Shown one piece after another: positions 6,978 to 15,294 of a stretch of 64,000 bases of DNA (position 1 is its first letter; the number at the start of each line of letters is the position of its first letter). A program made the position numbers and the translations under genes. The stretch covers positions 7,855,501-7,919,500 of the forward strand of contig NZ_CP125098.1 of NCBI RefSeq assembly GCF_030020805.1. The letters are read 5' to 3'. The notes under the pieces were generated by a model. The model ran no database searches. It was not told the origin of the DNA and worked only from the letters and a program-made list of their open reading frames with translations. This stretch comes from Paenibacillus sp. RC67 (GTDB lineage: Bacteria > Bacillota > Bacilli > Paenibacillales > NBRC-103111).

Positions 6978-8042
6978 TTACCCAATCGATTGTTTAATCT
7001 GTTTGCTTCTCAGCTGTCCGCAAGCGGCATCAATATCAGTTCCGTGCTCCAGACGAACGCTGCAGCTGATGCCTTGTTTTTTCAGCGTATCGTAGAAAGC
7101 CACGATAGATTCCTGCTCGCTCCGCTGGTATTGACTGTGCTCATCGACCGGATTATACGGAATCAGGTTGACGTTGGCCAGTTGACGTCTGTCACCAACC
7201 AGCTCAGCCAGCTCGAGAGCATGCTCCTTGCCATCATTAACGTCCCTGAGCAGGATATATTCCAGCGTAATTCTCCGTTTCGTTTTGTCCAAATAATAAT
7301 CGATAGCTTGCATTAATTTGCTCAGCGGGATGGCGCGGTTGATTTTCATAATCCGTGTACGAAGCTCGTCGTTTGGAGCATGCAGAGAGATCGCCAGGTT
7401 CACCTGCAAATCAGAATCCGTAAATTCGATGATTTTGTCGGCAAGGCCGCTTGTTGAAACCGTAATATGTCTTGATCCGATGGCCAACCCTTTGTGGTCT
7501 TTGACCACATTGATAAAGTCAGACATGTTCTTGAAATTATCGAACGGTTCGCCGATTCCCATCACTACGATGTGACTGACTCTTTCATCTTGGCCCGCTT
7601 GGTCCAGATGCAGCTGGACCTTCATGATCTGCTCCACAATTTCTCCAGCGGTTAAGTCACGGCTCTTAGCCAGCAAGCCGCTCGCGCAGAAGCTGCACCC
7701 GATATTACAGCCGACCTGCGTAGTCACGCATACCGATAACCCGAACTTATGTCTCATGAGTACCGTCTCGATCAGATTACCGTCATGGAGATTGAACAAA
7801 AACTTAATGGTCCCATCTGACGATTCTTGCCTCATATGCTCATTCAACGTTGAAATAACAAAATGATCCTTCAGTAATTGAATGCACTCCGGGCGAACAT
7901 CGGCCATTTCAGAGAAGTCCGTTACCCGCTTCCTATAAAGCCAATCCCACACCTGCATGGCGCGAAATTTTTTATGACCATGTTCCTGCAGCCAATCTAT
8001 TAATTGATCCAAAGTTAATCCATAAATGGATTCTTTATTCAT
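6978..8042 (-). CDS. rlmN: 23S rRNA A2503 / tRNA A37 C2-methyltransferase
   Basis: This radical SAM enzyme methylates C2 of adenine 2503 in 23S rRNA and of adenine 37 in some tRNAs. The CxxxCxxC cluster site is Cys112-Cys116-Cys119 (GCNIGCSFCASG), GEPFDN follows, and the C terminus has the DIDAACGQL motif with the catalytic cysteine. I place the start at the ATG at 8042 (MNKESIYGL), which has a GAGG site 7 bases upstream, rather than the in-frame TTG at 8060. That gives 354 residues, normal for the family. Its stop codon abuts the palindromic element. Confidence 0.96.
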   Translation of the reverse strand: MNKESIYGLTLDQLIDWLQEHGHKKFRAMQVWDWLYRKRVTDFSEMADVRPECIQLLKDHFVISTLNEHMRQESSDGTIKFLFNLHDGNLIETVLMRHKFGLSVCVTTQVGCNIGCSFCASGLLAKSRDLTAGEIVEQIMKVQLHLDQAGQDERVSHIVVMGIGEPFDNFKNMSDFINVVKDHKGLAIGSRHITVSTSGLADKIIEFTDSDLQVNLAISLHAPNDELRTRIMKINRAIPLSKLMQAIDYYLDKTKRRITLEYILLRDVNDGKEHALELAELVGDRRQLANVNLIPYNPVDEHSQYQRSEQESIVAFYDTLKKQGISCSVRLEHGTDIDAACGQLRSKQIKQSIG

Positions 8043-8151
8043 ATCATATCCTCTTTTCAAATCTATAAATTCAGTCCTATTATTGTCCCAAAATTAGATT
8101 ACTAAAACAAGGGGTTAAGGGCAGTTATTTCACATCCAATATTGCCTAAGG

Positions 8152-8175
8152 TAAAATAGCCCCACAAAGTGGGGC
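8152..8175 (-). terminator. GC-rich hairpin with T tail
   Basis: GCCCCAC (8159-8165) and GTGGGGC (8169-8175) form a perfect 7-bp stem with an AAA loop, followed on the minus strand by TATTTT. It lies upstream of rlmN and downstream of the pectate lyase, so it is a second stop for the lyase transcript. Confidence 0.68.
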
Positions 8176-8246
8176 CTTGGCTTCGAAGCTGCTTCAGGTA
8201 CTTTACGGGGAGCCCCGAAATTCATAAATTCTATACTGTTTAAAAA

Positions 8247-8295
8247 GACTTCCCACCTATCCTATAATAAGAAGCTTACAGGATATTGGGAAGTC
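8247..8295 (-). terminator. Terminator of the pectate lyase gene
   Basis: GACTTCCC (8247-8254) and GGGAAGTC (8288-8295) form the outer stem, with an ATCCT/AGGAT inner helix, followed on the minus strand by TTTTT. The rest of the 8043-8402 gap holds only the second hairpin at 8152 and no ORF of note. Confidence 0.75.
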
Positions 8296-8402
8296 CTATT
8301 TTCGATCACACTTACGATACAGATAGCGTATTACGTACCAGATACCCTGCTATCGGGAACTTATCTTGCTACCAGAGCAGCGGGGCCGCCCTCCTAGGGA
8401 GA

Positions 8403-9566
8403 TCATTTCGGTCCGGCATTCGCTTGAACCAGATTAGGCACATTGCTGGCTGCATCCGGGGAGTAGCTATAAGAGAATGGCAGCGAGCCAGGGTAAGAGG
8501 CACCCGTCGCCGAAGTACCCGTTGTAGCATTGTAAGTATTGTTCCGCTCATAGAAGGAGTAAGAATCTCCTGAGCTGTCTAGGCCTATTTGATTGCTTTG
8601 ATTCGTCTTGTAAAAATAATTGCTTTCCGAGTAAATAACGCTGCCGCTGCCAATCTGATTGGCATTGTACTGCTGCTGCGACGATCCAGCGGAATTCGTT
8701 CCGGAAGGCGTCGAGCTGTTATCAAAATAATTGTTGTACAGATGGACGAACCCGCGCATGAGCGGACGCCCTTTCATATTCGGCCCGAACCAATTATGGT
8801 GCATCGTTACGTGAAGCTTGCCGCCTCCATATGTATACGAGTCGCTCTTGTTGGCTCCGATGACCATTGCGAGCCGTTCAGAGGCAAGATCCTGATTGGT
8901 TCCAACCCAGTTCCACATCGGATTCGGGTTCATGTTCAACCAACTGGTCGTGAAATAAAAGTGACAGTACGATATCGTGACATTATCCGAGCCCTTGGAT
9001 ACCACCAATAGATCATCACTAGTGTTATAAATTGTGCAGTGATCGACCCATACGTTACTGGTGCGACGGAAAGAAAGCCCCAAATAATTTGTCCCGCTTC
9101 CTCCCGGCTGAATAGCTGCGCCGCTCAAATTTTGCAGATCGGTAATATTACCGTAGAAGGTAATGTTTTTGATGACGATATTTTCAATATTTGTACCGGT
9201 TGCTAATTGCTCTCCGCTAAATTTAAGCTGAATGTTTTGTAGAACGGCTCCACCCCCGCTTGCTCCCTCTATCGTAACATTGTTCCAGCTTGTGCTGGCA
9301 AAGGTCAGGGTCGTGAGCTGGGAACCTCCGTAAATGTTGCCCTTAATGATAATATGGTGTTTACCGGCGTTAAAGGCGCTCTGTAATTCAGCTAGAGTGG
9401 TTACCGTCACAGCAGTATCCGTTGAGCCAGTTGCTGTAGAGTAGCCTCCTGTGGAGGCCGCCTCTACCTTGGAGACACCTACATAAGGGATTGTTGAGGT
9501 CGCTAGAAGGCTAAAAGCCAATGTGAATACGGTAAGAACAGCTGCGGACATTCTTTTTAAACGCAT
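8403..9566 (-). CDS. Secreted pectate lyase, PL1 family
   Basis: This 387-residue protein has a signal peptide ending near VEAA (about residue 37) and a right-handed beta-helix of polysaccharide lyase family 1. It should cleave polygalacturonate by calcium-dependent beta-elimination outside the cell. Visible family motifs are VWVDHCTIYNTSDDLLVV, where aspartates bind calcium, SYCHFYFTTSW, and MHHNWFGPNMKGRPLMRG with the catalytic arginine region, followed by VHLYNNYFDN. The start has GAGGAGG upstream. It is a single gene with its own terminators and no adjoining transporter; the giant pectinase at 29063 carries another PL1 domain. Confidence 0.93.
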   Translation of the reverse strand: MRLKRMSAAVLTVFTLAFSLLATSTIPYVGVSKVEAASTGGYSTATGSTDTAVTVTTLAELQSAFNAGKHHIIIKGNIYGGSQLTTLTFASTSWNNVTIEGASGGGAVLQNIQLKFSGEQLATGTNIENIVIKNITFYGNITDLQNLSGAAIQPGGSGTNYLGLSFRRTSNVWVDHCTIYNTSDDLLVVSKGSDNVTISYCHFYFTTSWLNMNPNPMWNWVGTNQDLASERLAMVIGANKSDSYTYGGGKLHVTMHHNWFGPNMKGRPLMRGFVHLYNNYFDNSSTPSGTNSAGSSQQQYNANQIGSGSVIYSESNYFYKTNQSNQIGLDSSGDSYSFYERNNTYNATTGTSATGASYPGSLPFSYSYSPDAASNVPNLVQANAGPK

Positions 9567-10081
9567 AAAAAACCTCCTCGATAGGGTATGGTTAATTGAA
9601 GCCGAGATCGCTTCCTCCTTTCATAAGCAAAATCGAGATCCCACAAATTAGGAACTCAGTCTCTCTCAGTTTACTTCAAATATCCGTTTCAAATAATATC
9701 CATTTCTTAACCAATCAGCACAGATGATTCCAATGATTGGCCAAACGGCCCCATACAGCACCAATTTGCTGGATATGAACCCCCTTTGTGGCTTGAAGCC
9801 CACTGCAGGATAGGCTCAGAAAAAAGTGTTCATGATTATCCTCCATGCACGATGATTATTCATTGAATTAAATTGGGTTGATGATTATCCATCATTTGTT
9901 TTATAATATCGCCATATTCCAATAGTCAGATAGAACAGACATCATGATACAATACAGGTACAAGCATTCTATATTCAATCAGCACGCACGCTGACTTATT
10001 CGAACAGGGATATGGGCAAACTACACAAGATTAGTGTTGAATGGCCCGGAATTTAAAATATGACAAAGGATCGTGTTAACA
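9567..10081. other. Intergenic region, no clear gene
   Basis: This stretch should contain the minus-strand promoter of the pectate lyase and a plus-strand promoter for the peptide at 10082. Between about 9830 and 9895 the motif ATGATTATYC recurs three times, once within TGATGATTATCCATCA. I cannot assign these to a known regulator, and no ORF here looks coding. Confidence 0.35.
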
Positions 10082-10189
10082 ATGGGTGTCATCATCTTTT
10101 GGTCGATTGTTTGCTTAGTTATCGTACTGGGCTTAACCTTCTGGATTACCAAGAAAGCTTACTCACGCAAATGGGATGAAGAGGAATAA
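10082..10189 (+). CDS. 35-residue single-span membrane peptide (YtzI-like)
   Basis: The peptide reads MGVIIFWSIVCLVIVLGL, then TFWITKKAYSRKWDEEE: one membrane helix (about residues 3-22) followed by a short charged tail. An AAAGGA site lies about 11 bases upstream, and a strong terminator follows the stop within 30 bases, which supports a real gene. It resembles the YtzI-type small proteins of Bacillales, which share a hydrophobic helix and a KKAYSRK-like tail; that likeness is from memory and tentative. Function unknown. Confidence 0.6.
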   Translation: MGVIIFWSIVCLVIVLGLTFWITKKAYSRKWDEEE

Positions 10190-10215
10190 GTCATGCTAGA
10201 AAACGCGGTCATGCC

Positions 10216-10266
10216 AAAAAGACGCCTGCTCTTTCACTAAGGAAAGAACGGGCGTCTTACTTTTTT
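10216..10266. terminator. Bidirectional terminator
   Basis: AAGACGCC and GGGCGTCTT with inner CTCTTTC/GAAAGAA form a long stem with T runs on both sides (TTTTTT at 10261 on plus; TTTTT on minus from 10220). It serves the small peptide gene on plus and the TM2 operon on minus. Confidence 0.85.
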
Positions 10267-10294
10267 ACAAGACTATGTTTGCACTCCAATGGCA

Positions 10295-10711
10295 TTAAAA
10301 CGCTCTGCCTCTACCATACTTCCTATCGAAATTCTCCTCGCTTGAAGCAAGATAAATAATGCCTTCAATTAGGCCAAGCAGAGAAGGAATGTAGGTCCAG
10401 CAGAACAGTATGTAAACAATACCCCATCCTACTTTGCCCAAATAGAATTTATGGATGCCTAATCCACCGAATAAGATAGCCAATATCCCCGCAAGAACCT
10501 TGCTTTTACCACCAGTTATCACCACAGTTGCCTCAGACGAGGTATTCACATAAATATGGTTACTAACCACGGACTGTGTTTCACGAGGAACATTTTGTTG
10601 AATTTGAGGATTTGGCGGCGGAGTCATAGCAAATTCTTCTCCGCAGTACTTACATTCCGTTGTGTTCAATGCAACCGGCGCGCCGCAGGATGGGCAGTTT
10701 TTTGTGCTCAT
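10295..10711 (-). CDS. Zinc-ribbon and TM2 domain protein
   Basis: This 138-residue protein starts with a zinc ribbon (CPSCGAPVALNTTECKYCG, four cysteines in residues 6-24), a linker of about 35 residues, then a TM2 domain with two membrane helices (AGILAILFGGLGIHKFYLGKVGWG, the GxHxFYLG signature, and a second helix around residue 100). TM2 proteins are poorly understood. It is the third gene of a set with an SPFH protein and a membrane protein that also use zinc ribbons, which suggests a shared membrane-associated assembly. Confidence 0.87.
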   Translation of the reverse strand: MSTKNCPSCGAPVALNTTECKYCGEEFAMTPPPNPQIQQNVPRETQSVVSNHIYVNTSSEATVVITGGKSKVLAGILAILFGGLGIHKFYLGKVGWGIVYILFCWTYIPSLLGLIEGIIYLASSEENFDRKYGRGRAF

Positions 10712-10734
10712 AGATACGAGCTCCTCTCTTTATA

Positions 10735-11460
10735 TCATTTTACATTTAAGGCTTCCCTATTAGATAGAAGTCCTTGGGTTTCTTCGATTAGCTTCAAAAT
10801 ATCATTTTTGTTGCCGTCATGGATGCTAGATTTCGTATGCAGCTGCAAAAACTCCAGATTCACCCTCACTCTGTTTTCCAACTCCATCACTTGGCTATTG
10901 CCTGTTATTCTTCCGAATGGTGTGGAGGCGTGGATTCGCTCTTTAAGCAATTTAAAAGCTTTTAAGACAGAAGAAGTGGTACCATCTGTATTTTTTTCAG
11001 CTAAGGCTGTCTCAATATTCATAAGCTGTGTACGGATCGAGTTTCTGGCATCCTGCTCCAGCGCCGTATTATTTCTGTCCTTCGATTCTAGTTGTGCAAA
11101 GAACGCCAGGACAGCATATATACCTACATACAGAGCCAGGATAAACAGCTCCCAGCCTGTGTACCACACGATGCTTCCTGAAACGAAGAGCAAGGAAATA
11201 AGATTCGAAACTAGGAAGTATACGATGGATAGCAGAACAAAGGATACGCGGTATGGAAAGCTGCTATTTCTCAAAAACAGCTCAGGCAAAATCAGAATTC
11301 CATTTATTAGGATGATGCCAACAGCAAATATAACGCATACTAAGACTAGTTTAATAGGTTCTGCCAAGAGCAGCGCAAATTTCACAAACATGATTATAGC
11401 TGCAATATCGAAGACTGCGGCTGTACACAAACGAAGCCATCTGAAATCAGGTCTACTCAC
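10735..11460 (-). CDS. Hypothetical membrane protein in SPFH operon
   Basis: This protein of about 241 residues has four membrane helices in its first 140 residues (for example VFDIAAIIMFVKFALLL, LVLVCVIFAVGIILING, VLLSIVYFLVSNLISLLFV, LFILALYVGIYAVLAFF) and a helical cytoplasmic C-terminal half. I choose the GTG at 11460 because GGGGGG lies six bases upstream and it begins just after the SPFH stop codon; an upstream in-frame start at 11487 would overlap that gene. I do not recognise a domain family. Its position between the SPFH and TM2 genes mirrors the ydjG-ydjH-ydjI grouping of Bacillus in general layout. Confidence 0.72.
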   Translation of the reverse strand: MSRPDFRWLRLCTAAVFDIAAIIMFVKFALLLAEPIKLVLVCVIFAVGIILINGILILPELFLRNSSFPYRVSFVLLSIVYFLVSNLISLLFVSGSIVWYTGWELFILALYVGIYAVLAFFAQLESKDRNNTALEQDARNSIRTQLMNIETALAEKNTDGTTSSVLKAFKLLKERIHASTPFGRITGNSQVMELENRVRVNLEFLQLHTKSSIHDGNKNDILKLIEETQGLLSNREALNVK

Positions 11461-11462
11461 AT

Positions 11463-12608
11463 TCAACCCCCCAGCTTGGTGCCGCATTCAGCACAGAACT
11501 TGGTTCCGGGTTTATTCTCCTTATTGCAGCCCGGACAAGGCTTAGACATCATGGAACTGCCGCAATTGGAACAAAACTTCGCATCTTCATCAACTAAAGT
11601 TTGACAGGAATAGCATTCTATCTGTTCCTTGCTTAGTTTGTCACCGCAATTGCCGCAGAATTTAGCCCCTACCTCGTTCGCATGTCCACATGCTTTGCAG
11701 GAAGGACCTCCTACAGCGTTATGCATAACCGTTCCAGCGGTTTGGGCAAATGTATTACCGATAGCCATACCGCCTCCAGCCCCAAGACCAAAGCCCATAC
11801 CGGCAGCCGCCATGCTTCCTCCTACTTCATTACCCGCTGCGGCCTCCATAACATCAAACGAGCGCTTCACATTGTATCGATTTTCCCCTATAATGTCGAA
11901 TGCCGCTTTTTCACCTAACAGCTTATTAATCATGTCAAAATCTTCGTCAGGGAAATTAATAGACGATAAGTAAAAGTTGATAATATCAATGCCAAACCGT
12001 TCAAATTCACCGGTAATGCTATCTTGAGCTTTCTCGGAAATATCCTCTAGCCGCGGGGCTATTTCTAGCACCGATATTTTTTGATTTATAATCATATCCG
12101 AAATAATCGTTTTCACCTTTGAGACCGTAACGCCTTTAAAATAGCTAATTACTGTATCGTATTTGACTACCTGCGCATCACCAACAGCACCAATAAGTTC
12201 CGTTAAAAACACGCGAAAATTCGTGATTTTCAGACCCATTTGGCCGAATGCCCTTACTCTTAAGCGTACCCCATATTTAGGATCGATCAGACTGATCGGA
12301 TCACTAGTCCCCCATAAAACATCCAGCTTGGCGGTTGTATTAATAAAGAATATTTCTGCTGAGAACGGGGTTCTACCGCCAAAGGGGAGATTTATTACCG
12401 GTTGCAACAGTGGAATATTTTGCGCTTTAAGCTTATAGGTGCCTGCTGTGAAGTAGTCAAGCGCCCTTCCGCCTTTTACAAAAACGGCAATTTGCCCCTC
12501 ACCCACAATAAGCTGTGAACCATACACAAAGCTATCGCCGGGGTAACGGTAAACCAACCAATTTCGATTCGCTATTCCATTAAATTTAATAACATCAATG
12601 ATAGCCAA
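11463..12608 (-). CDS. SPFH domain protein with C-terminal zinc ribbons (YdjI-like)
   Basis: This is a protein of about 381 residues. An SPFH/band-7 (virion-core-type) domain covers about residues 1-270 and starts AIIDVIKFNG. A Gly/Ala-rich hinge follows, then three zinc-ribbon-like pairs: CKACGHAN...CGNCG, CYSCQTL...CSNCG and CPGCNKE...CAECG. I place the start at the TTG at 12608 because AGAGGG lies six bases upstream and the family begins with this segment; the longer reading to 12638 lacks a site. The Bacillus counterpart YdjI sits with PspA in an envelope-stress operon, so a membrane-stress scaffold role is likely but inferred. Confidence 0.86.
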   Translation of the reverse strand: MAIIDVIKFNGIANRNWLVYRYPGDSFVYGSQLIVGEGQIAVFVKGGRALDYFTAGTYKLKAQNIPLLQPVINLPFGGRTPFSAEIFFINTTAKLDVLWGTSDPISLIDPKYGVRLRVRAFGQMGLKITNFRVFLTELIGAVGDAQVVKYDTVISYFKGVTVSKVKTIISDMIINQKISVLEIAPRLEDISEKAQDSITGEFERFGIDIINFYLSSINFPDEDFDMINKLLGEKAAFDIIGENRYNVKRSFDVMEAAAGNEVGGSMAAAGMGFGLGAGGGMAIGNTFAQTAGTVMHNAVGGPSCKACGHANEVGAKFCGNCGDKLSKEQIECYSCQTLVDEDAKFCSNCGSSMMSKPCPGCNKENKPGTKFCAECGTKLGG

Positions 12609-12798
12609 ATCAATCCCTCTTTCATTAACCGTTTCCAAACATTGTCTTAATTGTATACACCTTAACCCTATTTATCAAATAATATTTGGTATTTTGTCAG
12701 ATGATAGTAGGAAAATATAAATAAGGATCCCCCTCTGTCGACCCTTCGACATGATAAGGAGTATCCTTTGTGTACGCTCAACTGTACTGCCATCGGTT

Positions 12799-13749
12799 TC
12801 AGGTAAGCTTCTTTTTCAAAATAGAGCGGCTTCTGAATAATACTTCCATATGGTCTCCTTCTACCAAATACTTGTCTCCGTCTACTACAAACACACTGCT
12901 TACCATCGCGTTACCGTCTCCAGCATCACTGTTTACTGCGGCCCACATCACTCCAGTTCCCTCTATAAAGGTTGTAGAATCAGAAGTCTTCTGAAGGTTT
13001 TGAATAGTGCTTTGACCTATCCCGGCGATTAGGGTAACGTCTATCTCCCGCCTTTTGAGGATATCTTGGTCCGCGTTTAAATGATCTAGAAACGTATTTT
13101 TCACCTGCATAATGCTGTATGGAATAAGCCGTAACGATTCGTTCTCACGCACTATGAGGTAATCGCCGTAAGCCTTAGAAGGAATCATATCGGATAAGCT
13201 CGGAAAGTGAGTACGGAGAGCAGCTATTTTGTTGGTGGGGTACAGTCGGTACAAATAGTTTAAGTATTGATGCATATACAAAGAGACGACATTAGGATGA
13301 ACTCCCGATGGGTACTGGATAGTCCCTCCTGTCCAATAGCTATAATTAGCCGGAGATCCTGCATTAGGTGAACACATCATGATCAACTGATCCACATCTC
13401 TCTGATAGTAGTCGCTTTGCGTATAGGCTCTGGCCACCATTCCGCCCATACTATGTCCGACTAAGTTCACCTTGCTTGCGCCTGTTATTCGTTTCGCTTC
13501 TTTAATGGCATGAACCAGATAAGTGTGTGCTGAATACGTAATGGGCTGTCTCCAATCATAAAAAGCTACAAACAAGGTCGTATTTCTTTTATAGCCCATG
13601 CTTTCCAGCTCCATAACAAAAGGCTCATAAAATACCCCAGCGATGCCGAAGCCCCAGCCCCCTGTCCCGGGGACAATAACATGACTCATTGATCCGAACA
13701 GCCCTGGAATAAAGACGAGCGGCGTACTATGTAGGTGATGGGATTGCAT
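12799..13749 (-). CDS. Alpha/beta-hydrolase, lipase/LCAT-like
   Basis: This 316-residue hydrolase opens with PLVFIPGLFGSMSHV, an oxyanion-hole-like segment, and has the nucleophile elbow GHSMGG near residue 120. The surrounding sequence (FVAFYDWRQPI, SPNAGSPANYSYW) resembles lecithin:cholesterol acyltransferase-type lipases. A late aspartate and histidine for the triad are plausible (INSDAGDGNAMV or GDKYLVEGDHMEVL). No signal peptide is seen, so it is probably cytoplasmic. AGGAGGTGA precedes the ATG. It is alone on its transcript. Confidence 0.82.
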   Translation of the reverse strand: MQSHHLHSTPLVFIPGLFGSMSHVIVPGTGGWGFGIAGVFYEPFVMELESMGYKRNTTLFVAFYDWRQPITYSAHTYLVHAIKEAKRITGASKVNLVGHSMGGMVARAYTQSDYYQRDVDQLIMMCSPNAGSPANYSYWTGGTIQYPSGVHPNVVSLYMHQYLNYLYRLYPTNKIAALRTHFPSLSDMIPSKAYGDYLIVRENESLRLIPYSIMQVKNTFLDHLNADQDILKRREIDVTLIAGIGQSTIQNLQKTSDSTTFIEGTGVMWAAVNSDAGDGNAMVSSVFVVDGDKYLVEGDHMEVLFRSRSILKKKLT

Positions 13750-13850
13750 TGTTCACCTCCTAATGCCCTAATAATATGCTCTCATTCTGGATTTACTCCC
13801 TCCCTTCCTAAGGTAGTATAAGCCCAAGGAAAATAATTCTAAATTATGTA

Positions 13851-13909
13851 TTGACAGACCGCTGGTCTGTGTTATATTATGATTTCAATAACAAACCGAT
13901 GGTCGGTTT
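13851..13909 (+). promoter_or_regulatory. SigA-type promoter with two TetR-like dyads
   Basis: TTGACA (13851-13856) is followed 16-17 bases on by TATATT. The spacer contains ACAGACC-GCT-GGTCTGT (13854-13870), a perfect 7-bp dyad, and a second dyad AAACCGA-TGG-TCGGTTT lies at 13893-13909 over the transcription start area. The GACC/GGTC core and placement fit TetR-family repression. No TetR gene is in the neighbourhood. Confidence 0.75.
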
Positions 13910-13957
13910 TTAAAAAACAAGCGCAGGTTAATACCTGTCAAAGAGAGGTTGATTCAC

Positions 13958-14587
13958 ATGTCAAAACGATTATCCATTGCTTTAACGCTGCTTGTTAATG
14001 GTATCCTCCCTTGGGCGCTCTATGTCTGGCTCTCCGATTACATGACCAGCATCGCTGCGCTCTCCATAGCAACCTTAGTCCCATTGGCAGACAATGTGAT
14101 TTATCTTATCAAGCATCGCAAGCTGGATGCCTTTGGCTCCGTGATGCTGTTCACTCTGATTGTCACTTTGGTTCTTGTTGCGATGGGCGGTAGCGAAAAA
14201 ATTCTGCTTATTCGTGAATCGATGATCACCGGCTCTGTAGGCGCTGTTTTCCTCGGTTCCTTGCTCTTCCGCCGGCCGCTCATGTTCTATCTGGCGAAGC
14301 GTTTTATAGATAATCCTGATTTTGCGGAGAACTGGAATTACGGGTACTTCCGTTATGTCATGAGACTGATGACTTTTGTATGGGGAATCCTGCTCCTTCT
14401 GGAAGCCGCCGTCCGTACCATCATGGTGTTCCAGCTTACCGTTGCTGAATTTCTCGCTTTCTCTAACCTTGTTCTGTACGGATTTATCGGCGCTGCTATT
14501 GCATGGACGGTCATATATAGGAAGCATTCCGCTAAACGATTGAATGAGATCAAACAAGGCTCGAATCTGAAGGAGGTTCTAGTATGA
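13958..14587 (+). CDS. VC0807-like integral membrane protein
   Basis: This protein of about 209 residues has six probable membrane helices and resembles the VC0807 family of small membrane proteins of unknown role. I use the ATG at 13958 (MSKRLSIAL), which has AAGAGAGG nine bases upstream, instead of the in-frame TTG at 13949. Near the middle, FYLAKRFIDNPDFAENWNYG is a typical soluble loop. The stop overlaps the start of the acetyltransferase (ATGA), so the two are translationally coupled, under the dyad-bearing promoter at 13851. Confidence 0.78.
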   Translation: MSKRLSIALTLLVNGILPWALYVWLSDYMTSIAALSIATLVPLADNVIYLIKHRKLDAFGSVMLFTLIVTLVLVAMGGSEKILLIRESMITGSVGAVFLGSLLFRRPLMFYLAKRFIDNPDFAENWNYGYFRYVMRLMTFVWGILLLLEAAVRTIMVFQLTVAEFLAFSNLVLYGFIGAAIAWTVIYRKHSAKRLNEIKQGSNLKEVLV

Positions 14588-15084
14588 GTATTGTCCGATT
14601 GGATAGTAAAGATAAAAATGCGGTGATGTCCTTGTTTCGATCGGTCACACAGGATTTACAGCGACAAGGTATCGAGCAATGGGATCGGTTTTATCCAAAC
14701 GGCTTTGTCATAGGGAGCGATCTGCGCAACAAAAACCTTTACGGAATGAAAATGGATGATCAAATCGTAGCTGTTGTCGTGCTTGACGCCAAACAAAGCG
14801 GGAAATATGCTGCACTACAATGGAATGATAACCGAGGGAAATTCGCTTGTATCCATCGCTTGGCTGTTCATCCAGACTATCAAGGGAGAGGACTTGGCAA
14901 ACAGCTGCTTCAATTTGCTGAGAACCTATCGAGAGAGCAAGGAAATAGCAGCATCCGTCTGGATGTGTACACTAAAAATCCCGGCGCAGTGGGCATGTAT
15001 AGTAGGGCCGGATATCGGCCAGTTGGAGAGATCAAATTCCCTTTTCGGCCGGTGCCATATATGTGTTTTGAAAAATGTCTATAG
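14584..15084 (+). CDS. GNAT family N-acetyltransferase
   Basis: This 166-residue protein has the acetyl-CoA binding motif A IHRLAVHPDYQGRGLGKQLL (about residues 92-112, with QGRGLG) and the later LDVYTKNPGAVGMYSRAGY motif B of GNAT enzymes. The substrate is unknown. It starts within the stop of the upstream membrane protein, so they form one operon, perhaps a small resistance or modification unit controlled by a TetR-type repressor. Confidence 0.88.
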   Translation: MSIVRLDSKDKNAVMSLFRSVTQDLQRQGIEQWDRFYPNGFVIGSDLRNKNLYGMKMDDQIVAVVVLDAKQSGKYAALQWNDNRGKFACIHRLAVHPDYQGRGLGKQLLQFAENLSREQGNSSIRLDVYTKNPGAVGMYSRAGYRPVGEIKFPFRPVPYMCFEKCL

Positions 15085-15227
15085 GTAGCGTGGGTTTATA
15101 GTGCCTATCGAAACGCAGCTTGGTCTAAACCGTTTTACGACGCCGCTTAGGAGGGAGACGTATGTCTCTCTCTTTTCGACGTTTGAACGGCTTCTTACAA
15201 AAGGCTTATTTTGTAAATGAATGCATG

Positions 15228-15277
15228 TTGACTTTGCCGGGCTATCTGTATATTCTGTACATGAACTACATACACAG
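15228..15277 (+). promoter_or_regulatory. Promoter and palindromic operator of the GntR-ABC operon
   Basis: TTGACT (15228-15233), a 17-base spacer and TATTCT (15251-15256) make a SigA-type promoter. A 32-bp imperfect palindrome (15246-15277) starts CTGTATAT and ends ATACACAG, with conserved inner GT-CATG-AC symmetry, and covers the -10 and start site. YtrA-type regulators repress their own operon from such sites. Confidence 0.68.
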
Positions 15278-15294
15278 TTGAGAGTGAGTGAAGG

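Noticed and set aside
6792..7316. Plus-strand frame running from the palindromic element into rlmN
   Set aside because: Most of it is antisense to rlmN; only the element core is treated as possibly coding.
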